Shown: positions 42,501 to 50,414 of the stretch, in pieces
How positions within the stretch are numbered: position 1 is the first letter of the stretch
Layout: each line of letters starts with the position of its first letter
Origin: Kalmanozyma brasiliensis GHG001
Lineage: Eukaryota > Basidiomycota > Ustilaginomycetes > Ustilaginales
Assembly (NCBI RefSeq): GCF_000497045.1
Contig: NW_015961950.1
Span: forward strand, 440,553 to 504,552
Reading direction: 5' to 3'
DNA: 64,000 bases
The notes under the pieces: model-generated
The model's database searches: none
What the model saw: only the letters and a program-made list of their open reading frames with translations
What the model was told of the DNA's origin: nothing
Position numbers and translations under genes: made by a program

Positions 42501-43039
42501 TCTCGACGCTGACCGACGACGTGATCGCCAAAAGCGTGCGCAATTTCCAAGGTCTCGGTAGCCGTGCCGTGTGGCTGTTCGAGCTCATGGGTGGTGCTGT
42601 CGAGGACAGCCCTGCGGACGACACGTGCATCTGCCCAGAAGCCCGCGCGGCCAAGTTCACCGTCGGATCGCTGCAACAGTGGAGCGGCAAGGCGGAGGAC
42701 CGCACGTGCATCGAAAGCGTCGAGCGCTGGCTCAACGAAGTTGTGGACAAGGTCAGCGTCGGCGGACCGTATCCGTGCTTCTTGGGCAGGTCGGAGCGCA
42801 TGGATAGGGTCATCGGTGCTTATGGGTTGGAGAACTTCAAGAGGTTGTTGGAGATCAAGCAGCGCGTGGACCCGGGGAACATGTTCAGGCACACGTTCGG
42901 GCATGGATTCGTGGTCGACGATCCAGAGAGGCTGTTGGTGGAGCTGGAGGAGAGGAGGGAGGTGAGGAGACGGGTGCAGGAGCAGCAGGCCCAGCAGGCG
43001 GCTCAGTTGAATGGTCAGGGGAGCTCGTCCCAGGAGTAA
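39569..43039 (+). CDS. FAD-linked (berberine-bridge-like) oxidoreductase with a roughly 585-residue insertion
   Basis: The protein has 1156 residues from ATG 39569 in one uninterrupted frame. Residues 45-127 are the first half of a PCMH-type FAD-binding domain (IPVDVHDISTVVKFCAAHRL, KSGGYATAGWS, VVIDTSLMDDVKLV). Residues about 130-715 are Ser/Asp/Pro-rich and disordered. The FAD domain resumes at LASFGPGVGIRGLDAF (about 717) and TTGGFGYLTRAYGLSLDNI (790-808), LVVNGVPYHVPVSAYPVGST lying between, then DLWWAVRGAAPCFGIVT. A substrate domain and C-terminal BBE segment follow (RVDPGNMFRHTFGHGF). There is no signal peptide. The Gly-Gly-His flavinylation site of the family reads Gly-Gly-Tyr (Tyr99), so FAD is probably not His-linked. 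The natural substrate is unknown. The uninterrupted frame argues the insertion is translated. Confidence 0.85.
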   Translation: MTTRIPPYDIPEPTPLTKEEVRDTYARFESLRADLARTFRGQIAIRGEAVFAKSITIFNDAAPLGGWMVAIPVDVHDISTVVKFCAAHRLSPSIKSGGYATAGWSIQGQVVIDTSLMDDVKLVVPKYLPSESAAAMQGVDSSPLTVPAAVGPTATYNPTGMCAVGSDGLCSSSEPSSSQPTTNSDMASSAVAAIDPITARTDADSIVLQSDSVSAADRLVKQQIHSTWATPIQDTVTKRDPSNGESSEDIDPQDPAKNALKRKMRASDQASIGSSDPAAAGLVRRRTDPVEDANVKSAYMQHGRSHESGADADSESSGASSTRDRNSRDGDVSEDRHRSDSSGEPSNPDDKKRTVAASRSDFLDASEPRDSAPLYRTPNSGSGSSDQPRAAPVPAKAWVDRQLDLSGNASDSPSGSNSGSTGGGSSSNLASSSTSASKHSSAKSWNASADRADVKMDTDAVGGASTDDMEDEAARFKRPDAISLPRHTAPSSSQRRGVSRSGSGSGSGSASDSGRQRRDFSDSQTPDDWDMSASAEHRRWHRHHRPPSATPGEKMKLPEGGFVWRSDGADAGISSISAAPGSLPWDAEAFAASPEAAGAAAAKRPSSRSARSSSGEASSNEMDTSRPGGPGYFGASTLSDLQDAWPTSTWAVNQEGSNDPSSNLPRFIPSPLHKYGSPSPTPQIPDPSNPYTFNTRPEPSPSIAAAILPPGMYEDRYALASFGPGVGIRGLDAFTDQAGREGNFLAAMSEDGKGKERQMDQQDALPPLVVNGVPYHVPVSAYPVGSTAMTTGGFGYLTRAYGLSLDNITEVEMVLADGTIVTLNEDSKKKSQLEQDLWWAVRGAAPCFGIVTRLTAKAYPVPSVYSGNLIYPLNPATASSLIRHWRDCLKAGLPRNFYTNLILTAGPSKTSHVIVIQVCYLGPKSDGEALVQAISSWTGERLLLKDVEERSFLSQQDGVAKVLKGGTGRRWMVRGDLISTLTDDVIAKSVRNFQGLGSRAVWLFELMGGAVEDSPADDTCICPEARAAKFTVGSLQQWSGKAEDRTCIESVERWLNEVVDKVSVGGPYPCFLGRSERMDRVIGAYGLENFKRLLEIKQRVDPGNMFRHTFGHGFVVDDPERLLVELEERREVRRRVQEQQAQQAAQLNGQGSSSQE

Positions 43040-43932
43040 GGGCGGGTTTGATCGTAGTAGCAAGGCTCTTGTATCAGTCAAAGACGCACATGTTTGCATC
43101 CGTATCGCACCAATCGATCCTCTTGGCCCACATAGACGATGTGGTGACGAGGCTGCACAGTCGTGACGAGTGAACCACACCGTGAGATACGGCAGCGGTC
43201 GTGCTGATTGAGGAAGCTCTTAACGCGTGCCTCATCTGAGCCCGATCTTGCGGGAATCGGAAATTGGGAAGACCGACGGCCACGCTGTTTGGACGGGCAG
43301 GCTTGCCGGTCACCCCGCGTCCGCTTTTTTGGCCGGTATTTGCTTCTTCCCTCTCGACCATCACCAACACCGACTTCGTCAAACCTTACTCTCTTTCAAG
43401 GGCGAGAACGCATTCGGCCCAATTCGGCACACTTTCTGACTACGGTGCGACGAGGAGCGGAAGGGCCTTGATCAACACAGTCGGGCGTAGTGCGAAAAAG
43501 GAATCGGTATTGTCTCCCCCACTTGCTGCATCGGCGTGGAGGAGTGTACGACGCGTCTGTTGCGTTTGCCGCTGGTCACCTTCGATAGCGGGGAGAGGTC
43601 CGACAGCTCGCATCAGCGGCTCAGGATCGTACGGCTGCGCATCTTGGATCTCACGACGTGTTAGTGCTCGGACCGCATCTACCGATCAGCCTGCTGCATC
43701 AAGGAGGCACGAACTGCATTCAGCAACACCTTCGACTATCTGCATCCATCTTTGGATACTTTGGCTCGGAAGGCGCTCGTCATCGTGCAAGTAGCGGATA
43801 CTTAAGGCTCGAGCTGGATAAGCGCCTTCTTCCGACAGAACTCGCCGGTTTCATTTACCCACCCCACCACAAACATATGAAACCGCGTACGACACCGGGC
43901 TCCATTACGGCTCACACATATAGTATTTCGTC
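43040..43932. other. Intergenic region FAD oxidase to SPT7
   Basis: These 893 bp hold the 3' flank of the oxidase gene and the SPT7 promoter. No gene or RNA is supported; open frames lack domains. Confidence 0.45.
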
Positions 43933-46285
43933 ATGAAGGTACGTCATGCCACTTATCGCTTTGCTCTTGACTGTTCCACTGACTTCGACTGCTCCCCATC
44001 CTTGTCACCGCCCACAGTACCTCCTACAAGCGATCGAGGCTAAGCGAGCGTCGGTCAAGCTCGGGGATCTAGAACTACGTCAACTCCTTACGGAAGTCTG
44101 CAAGGGTCGCGATGAACGCGAAGAATTCCTCGAGTCTATCGAGCGCATCGTCACCGAGCTCAAAAACTACTCTGAACATTCCACCGCCTTCCTGTCCAAG
44201 GTCTCGAAACGCGATGCGCCCGACTACTACGACGTGATCAAGCACCCCATGGACCTGGGCACCATGCAGAAGAAGGTCAAGGCCGGGCAGTACAAGACCA
44301 AACGCCAGTTTGGGCATGATCTCAACCTCATCTGGGACAACTGTCTGATTTACAACTCGGATCCGTCGCACCCGTTGCGGAGGAACGTGGCGTTTATGCG
44401 GAAGAAGGCGGATCATCTGTTGGAGTTCATCAGCGATAAGAGCGATGTCAAGGATGCGTTGGTGCAGTGGGGGGTGCCGGCGACGGCAACGGTGGAGGTG
44501 GGCGAGCCTGGGACACCAGCACCCGAGGCGACGACGACAGCCGAGAAGGAAGTCAAGAAGAGGAGAAGTAGGTGGGAGGAGGGTAAGTTCGAGGAGCAGG
44601 ACGCCTTTGTGAGGACGCCGCAAAGTATGATGGAGTTCAGCCGCATCGATGCCGGTTTGAACTTGATTGAGAGCGGTGTGGGGGCGGGGCCGAGTTCGAG
44701 ACCGATGCTGATGGCGCCGGTGGAGGCGATGGATCGGATCAAGACGGAGGAGGAGGACCCACTCAGTGTCGTGCTCGGCTCGATCTTTACGCCCCTGTTG
44801 GGGGAGAAGGGCAAGGAAAAGGCGACACCAGAACCGCAACCGCAGTCGCCACCGCCGTCACGGGGCCAGTCGCAATCCGCATCAACGCCAGCACCGAGCA
44901 CGGCAGGTGCAGACCTCCGCCCGCTCGATGCATCAGCCGACTGGTTCACCGTCACTGCGTCGCACCAGCTCATGTCGGCCGCCTTACCGGCTTTGCCCTC
45001 GTCTTCTCTGCTTTCGCAGGTAGCAGAAGACAGAGGGAAGAAACGCAAGAAGCCCCACCACGCCGTCCCTGCCACTCGGCGAAAAGGTCTCCAGGGTCGC
45101 ATCGCACGCAACATCCGAACACTCCACAAGGTCCAGTCGACACACTCGAAGTTTCTCTCCCTGGCGCACTTTGTAGAGAACGAAGCGCCGATTCCGTCCT
45201 ATCTGACATCGATGTCGTCCGACGAGGAGTCGGACTACCCCTCGGACGACGACTCTCCTCCAACCCCTCCCTCGGCACCGCGGCATCCGCTATCGCGTAT
45301 CTCTCCGACCTCGGCGCACGATCACGCCAGCTACAACGTCCGCACGCTCCTCGCGCACGCCGGCTTTGAGGGTGGACACAGGGTGGCGGTGGACGTTCTC
45401 ACCGACGCACTCACAGACTTCCTCGGCTCCCTAGGCCGCATGCTGCGCACCTACGCCGATCGGTACGCCCACACCCTCTCTGCAGAAGAAATGATCCTCC
45501 ACACGCTGCAGGAGTCCGCCGGGGCCTCAGTGGCGAGTCTCGAGAACTACATCCGGAACGACGTTGAGCGGTATGGGGCTAAGATGGGGGAGTTGTTACG
45601 CAAATTACGGGTGGGGTATCGGGATCAGTTCGAGCGAAGTACGGAGAGAGGGGTGGTGGAGGACGAAGCGCTTTTTGCGGGAGATGGAGAGGCGCTGGTG
45701 GCGGGAGGATGGGCGGAAGAGTTGGGCGACGATTTCTTTGGGTTCAGAGAATTGGGCTTGGATCGGGAGATGAGTGGGTTGACGGTTCCGTCGAGGTTGT
45801 TCTACGGTAAAGCGGGGAGGGCGGCGGCCAACAGGGTGGGAGCAGAAGGAGGGAAGACGGAGAGTCTACCGTATCCGCCACCGCCGGCGCCGATCGAGTT
45901 GGTCAGCGCAGCAGTGGGTGCGCAGATCGGACTGCTACACGGGTTCTACACCGAAAAGCTGCGGGAACACCGGCAGCGCGTCAAGCAGGAAGAAGCACAC
46001 ACCGCGCTGAGGGAGAAGGAAGAAGGAGAAGAAGAGGAGGAGAAACGCGATCCAGTGGTGGTGAGCAACACATTGCCAGAGGGAGAACAGGAGAAGCAAA
46101 GGTACAAGGTGCCGCCCACGGGCAAGATGCCGCGGCGCATACTGTGGAGTGGCGCGCTGGAGAGGAAGGTTCTGATGGAGAGGGAGATGGAGCGCGTGGC
46201 TGCGGCGGCGGGGGTGGCGAATGGTGGGGTGGGGGCGAAGGTGAATGGGAAGGAAGGGGCGAAGAAGAAAGGTGTCGTTGCATGA
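43933..46285 (+). CDS. SPT7: SAGA subunit Spt7-like bromodomain protein, probably with a 6-nt first coding exon
   Basis: The favoured model has exon 1 at 43933-43938 (ATGAAG), an intron at 43939-44017 (GTACGT...CCCACAG, 79 nt) and exon 2 at 44018-46285, giving 757 residues beginning MKYLLQAIEAKRASVKLGDL. An unspliced alternative starts at ATG 43946 with a hydrophobic, non-conserved head. The bromodomain spans about 40-140 (APDYYDVIKHPMDLGTMQKK, acetyl-lysine Asn115 in IYNSDPSHPLR). A Pro/Ser-rich region, then KGLQGRIARNIRTLHKVQ, and a histone-fold domain (YNVRTLLAHAGFEGGHRVAV ... MILHTLQESAG) follow. A bromodomain plus a histone fold is the Spt7 plan. Spt7 holds the SAGA histone acetyltransferase complex together and pairs with Taf10. 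It is shorter than yeast Spt7 (1332 residues). It is convergent with the dehydrogenase gene, with 63 bp between stops. Confidence 0.85.
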
Positions 46286-46348
46286 ATCATGCCTTTAAGT
46301 TAAGTGGAATTGCATTGCTTGCTCAACATTGGTCCCGAGCCTCGAAGG

Positions 46349-47299
46349 CTAGTCGCTCGCGGGCAACTTCTGCAGTGCACCACCGTCGACTCTCATCCTA
46401 GCCCCGTTAGCAAAGGCGCTCGCGCGACTGACAAGGTAGACTACAGCAGCAGCGTGCTCCTCAGGCCTACCACATCGGCCAATGGGGATATCCGCCCCGT
46501 TGGTATGACTCAACTTTCCATGACCTGTCGAGTCGTCCCGCCCTTCGGTGCTCGTCAGATCACTTGGGTAAAGGCCAGGCTCGACGACGTTCGTCCTCAA
46601 CCCGTGGTCGCAGAACATGGTGCTCAGCATCTGACCCATCTGCGACACGGCGGTTTTGGAGATGTTGTAGATCGGGTTTAAGATAGGTAGTTTCGACCAG
46701 GCCGCGTTGGAGCTGATCAGGATGGTTTGGCTTGGATATTCGGTGGTAGTGCCCGCCTTGAGGAGGGGGAGGAAGGCAAGAGCGGTGAGGTAGGTGCCCG
46801 TGACATTTGTCTCGAGGATGGAGGAGATGTCCGATTCGGTAAAGCTCCACAGCTCGTCGAGGATGGTGTTGAATTCGGCATCTTTATCGGCTTGAGACGG
46901 AGGAAGATCCTGACCGTACGAACGGAGGAACTTGCCCCCGATCCCGGCATTACAGATGAGAACCTGGATGCCTGTCTTGGAGCGAGCGGCGAGGTCGGTG
47001 GTGATGAACGAGCGGGCATTCTCGAGCGAGGTTTTGGACGTGATATCCGCAGTGACGCCCACCAGGTCTCCCCCGGCCCGAGAGGAAGGGGAGGGGAAGA
47101 GGGCGTGGAACTGCGATACGGTGGATGTGAGGAGAGGTTCTCGTCGACCGATGATGTAGACTAGCGCTCCGTTGGATGCCAATGCATGGGCAGCGTACAG
47201 GCCTAGGCCCGAGGAGCCACCGGTGATGACACAGACCAGATCGCGCACATTGAATAGCGAGGGGATGGCGAAGTGCGAGAGTGGGTGAGCGGTCGTCAT
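46349..47299 (-). CDS. Short-chain dehydrogenase/reductase
   Basis: The protein has 316 residues from ATG 47299 (MTTAHPLSHF). The NAD(P) motif TGGSSGLG is at 26-33, followed by ADITSK (84-89), CNAGIGG (116-122), catalytic Ser in ISSNAA (about 197), YNISK with Tyr211 and Lys215, and NVVEPGLYPSDLTS (237-250). The C terminus has the usual AAAVVYLVSR and VDGGALQ. Cofactor preference and substrate are not readable; this subgroup includes RhlG-like 3-ketoacyl reductases. An in-frame ATG 126 nt upstream (47425) would add a hydrophobic 42-residue head (MSVPFHLILHFFSLLF), so a membrane-anchored form cannot be excluded. It lies 350 bp downstream of the codirectional Bli-3-like gene. Confidence 0.85.
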   Translation of the reverse strand: MTTAHPLSHFAIPSLFNVRDLVCVITGGSSGLGLYAAHALASNGALVYIIGRREPLLTSTVSQFHALFPSPSSRAGGDLVGVTADITSKTSLENARSFITTDLAARSKTGIQVLICNAGIGGKFLRSYGQDLPPSQADKDAEFNTILDELWSFTESDISSILETNVTGTYLTALAFLPLLKAGTTTEYPSQTILISSNAAWSKLPILNPIYNISKTAVSQMGQMLSTMFCDHGLRTNVVEPGLYPSDLTSTEGRDDSTGHGKLSHTNGADIPIGRCGRPEEHAAAVVYLVSRASAFANGARMRVDGGALQKLPASD

Positions 47300-47649
47300 C
47301 TTGGGCAGGATAGAGTTCGTCGAAGGAAGTAACGGAACAGAGGAAGCCAGATGGGGGCTAGGAACGAGAGGAGGGGAGAAGAGTAGTGAGAAGAAATGGA
47401 GGATGAGATGAAATGGGACCGACATGGCCGGTGAATATCCATGCAGCGCCGTGCAGCGTCGTGTTGCTCTCGGAGCGAATGGCTTGCGAATCTTCTTACA
47501 GGTCTTCTCGAATCTTGCATGAGTCTCCTTAGCCTCGCTCTCATTCTCAACAGGATTGTCGTAAGAACAGACTCCAAAGACGGCATCGTAACAATGGGAT
47601 ATCATGCTGTTTGATTCAATTGGCGCTACTACAAGCCGTGATGCTGCGC
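47300..47649. other. Gap between the SDR start and the Bli-3-like gene stop
   Basis: These 350 bp contain the promoter and leader of the minus-strand dehydrogenase. The dehydrogenase frame stays open through it, with an upstream ATG at 47425. No other feature is seen. Confidence 0.45.
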
Positions 47650-48249
47650 TCAAGCAACCTTGTGTGCGGGCGAAGCGAGCTGGATCTCCTGGCTGGTAAT
47701 GATAATGAGCTTACCCGGGCTAGCAGCGTGACCGCTGACAGCCGCCTTGGCGGTCTGGGCAAGCGCACTCAGCTTTCCATCCGCCTTGAACACCCTGATC
47801 TCCTCCGGGTGCACATCGAGCAAGACCACCCTGGGATCGTTGTGGTCACCCGTGTGCTTGCCGTCCTTCTTGTCGTCGAACCAAGCGGTGAGGCTCTTGG
47901 ACCAGTGCTTCTTGATTTTGCCCGAGTCACGGTTGAGGACAGCCTTGCCAGAGATGGAGACCCAGTCGGTGGTCTTGGGATCAAAGTAGGCGACGTTGAC
48001 CTGGGGGTCGGTCTCGACGTCGTCGGTCTTGCCAGAATCGGTGTTCATGTAGAACGAGAAGACGAGGCCTTCGGTGGTGGCAGGGGCCATGGCGCGAGAG
48101 GCGAGCTTGCCATCGGGAGAGCGCGAGGTGAGCATTCCAGTGCCAATGTGCTTGGTGATCTCGAGGAGGGTGTCGATCTTCTGCTGGGGAGTGAGGTCGT
48201 GGCCCTTGGAGTGGGCGCCGACGGCGGTGGGGTCGTGAGTGGCGGACAT
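47650..48249 (-). CDS. Bli-3-like FMN-binding split-barrel protein (pyridoxamine phosphate oxidase fold)
   Basis: The protein has 199 residues from ATG 48249. The general-stress/Bli-3 pattern is present: QQKIDTLLEITKHIGTGMLT, LASRAMAPA, FSFYMNTDSGKTDDVETDPQ, VNVAYFDPKTTDWVSISGKA, then KKHWSKSLTAWFDDKKDG, and RVVLLDVHPEEIRVFKADGK. This is the short split-barrel flavin-binding family to which Neurospora blue-light-inducible Bli-3 belongs. Members bind FMN or F420-like cofactors; the reaction is not known. Light or stress induction is an inference from the family. It shares a 2.2-kb upstream region with SPA2. Confidence 0.88.
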   Translation of the reverse strand: MSATHDPTAVGAHSKGHDLTPQQKIDTLLEITKHIGTGMLTSRSPDGKLASRAMAPATTEGLVFSFYMNTDSGKTDDVETDPQVNVAYFDPKTTDWVSISGKAVLNRDSGKIKKHWSKSLTAWFDDKKDGKHTGDHNDPRVVLLDVHPEEIRVFKADGKLSALAQTAKAAVSGHAASPGKLIIITSQEIQLASPAHKVA

Positions 48250-50414
48250 TGTTGCTGGTGTGTGTGGTTGGTGTTGCTGTGCTTCAGGGACAGGCGTCTT
48301 TGATGAGGTGGTGAGGAAAGGATTGTGAGGTATAAGTAGGGATTCTCAGTCAAAGCTTCTCGAGCAACGGCAATCACATCATCAGGTCACGAGCCAGAGG
48401 CTGAACGGTGCGGCTTTTACGCAGGGCAAGGGTGGAAGCAGCGTGATCTCATCCCGACACCGCCCTGGGTTGAGCACACCTGAGATCAAAGTCTATTTTC
48501 GAATAGAGCCAAGAGAAGGTCAGCAAACGAGCCAAGGGTTGCACAGTGTTGTCATACACAATCAAAGGCCAAAGTGTCGTCACAGCAAACCCTATGTATC
48601 AGCTGTTAGCTGAACCGAGCGCCTGCAGGTGAGGTGAGCATCAAAATGTGGAGGCAGGGGGCCGCGAATCGGGCTGTGAGACCCGATCAGTCCAAAATCC
48701 GAAGAGAAGTGAACGAGGCGATCTCACACTTTTCGCAGTTTTCTCGCTCGGTCTCTTGCTCGGCTCGGTCTGCTATCACAACCTCGATGATCCTCTCAAG
48801 AGACCGAGCACAGCTCCGACCTTGAGGGCGAGCCGCAGCACGCTCGATGAGCTGCATGAGAGCTTGCATATCAACGGCATAGTCACTCAGTAAGACAGGC
48901 TCCGAGGTGGCAGGAAGATCAAGCTCTGGCTCCGTTTGCTGTTTGCTCATTTGCTCGACACTCTGCAAGTCGGAAGCGATGTCGCTGCACGTGAGACGAG
49001 CATGATTCTGCCGAACTTTGAGTCTAAGCGAGCGAGCAACGACGATCAGCAACCGCGTCCCTGTGCTGGCGTTCCAAAACAGAGCTGAAGGAAGGCAACG
49101 CACACCATCTTGACACCACAGAGAGAGAGAAAGAGAGGCTTCCTCATGCCGTGTGTCACGGATACAAGCGACTCGGCTCACGGCGCGCGATCGGAGTCCA
49201 AAGCGGCCAGTGTAGCTTGTCTTGGCATTCTCCGCCTCTCTACGCGTCGACAATGGCTGCCTCGGCGCTGAACAATGAGGCAAGGAACGCTTCAGCGGTG
49301 CGGACGCCATACGAATGGTCATCTGCTTCATTAAGAGAGAAAGCGAGAACTCGGAAAGGGCCTGCCAAGAAGAGCAACACAAAAAGCGCGTCTCTGTCTT
49401 GAAGACTGGAATTTGACGCAGAGACTCGGCGAGGAATTTCAAGCGAGCGCGGCAGCAGAAGGGCATCGCGACGGGCTGAGACCAATCAGCCCGCCTGCTC
49501 TCCTTAGCGAGCGAGCCCTTTCGCGTGAGCAGCCTTGCAACGCGTCTAAATTGCTGCGAGCGCGAAAAAAATAGGGACCAGCACAGCCAGTCGCACTCAA
49601 AAAATTCCAAAGCAACCCGACTCATGCCAGCCAGCAACCACGACGCCAGCACGCCCGACCAGGGTCACGAGCCGGTAGCAAGCACTTTTCCAGTCTCATG
49701 GTTCACCAAAAAATATAGAAAAAGATCGCCGGGTGATGAAGGCGTGTCCCTTCCTTTCTCAGCAGTGCGTTGGTGACTGACTCACACTTCATAGACTGGA
49801 ATGGCTCACTCGCCTCGTTCGGTCATGCAGAAGGCCCTGCTTTGCTCGGAAGGTGATTTCAAGGGTGGTTTTCGTCTTTGTTCCTGCTGCTGCTGCTGTT
49901 GCTGCACGCGTTTGAGTGTGTCTCATCTTGCCTCTCAGCTGCACGAGCGGGCGAGCAAACACTTAGCCCAAGGCGGCACGCTTCGAATCAGCCTCTCCTG
50001 AATCCGCCTTTCTCCTTTGCTCGCCATCATCTGGCTCAGCTCAGTCTGCTTTCCATCCTCCATCTTCATTTCAGCTCGGACCACTTGCGACATACACACA
50101 CTTTCTCTCTTCCGGATCTCAGCTATCACTTGCACTGCCGCGATCGGACCACTGCCAACCATCATTGCGCTTGCGACATTTCCGCCTCGGACATCGCGAT
50201 CGCGTCTTTTGATCAACTTGCAGGGCGAGACCACCTCGGTCAGGATCATTGGAACGGCACCTTAGCAGACGATCACCTCGGCACGCAAAGAATGCTTGCA
50301 AGGGCAACAGTATAGCTTTCCAAAAGCACAGCCACCGACTCGGACCCGCTCCGATATCATTGACGCGACACTGACCTTCTGGCTAGTCAGCTTTCCCACG
50401 CCGGCTCATTCGTC
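48250..50414. other. 2.2-kb divergent upstream region, Bli-3-like gene / SPA2
   Basis: No gene is confidently supported. A 321-codon open frame on the minus strand (48687-49652) has no domain and unusual Arg/Ser/Cys-rich composition. GA-rich runs (about 49118-49136) and a CTG/TTG run (about 49882-49902) occur. The last 400 bp before 50415 are pyrimidine-rich, as expected for the SPA2 leader. Confidence 0.45.

Noticed and set aside
48687..49652. A 321-codon frame on the minus strand in the SPA2/Bli-3 upstream region
   Set aside because: No domain, Cys/Arg/Ser/Leu-rich composition with basic clusters and charged repeats unlike neighbouring genes, and several alternative frames overlap it. Could be revisited with transcript data.
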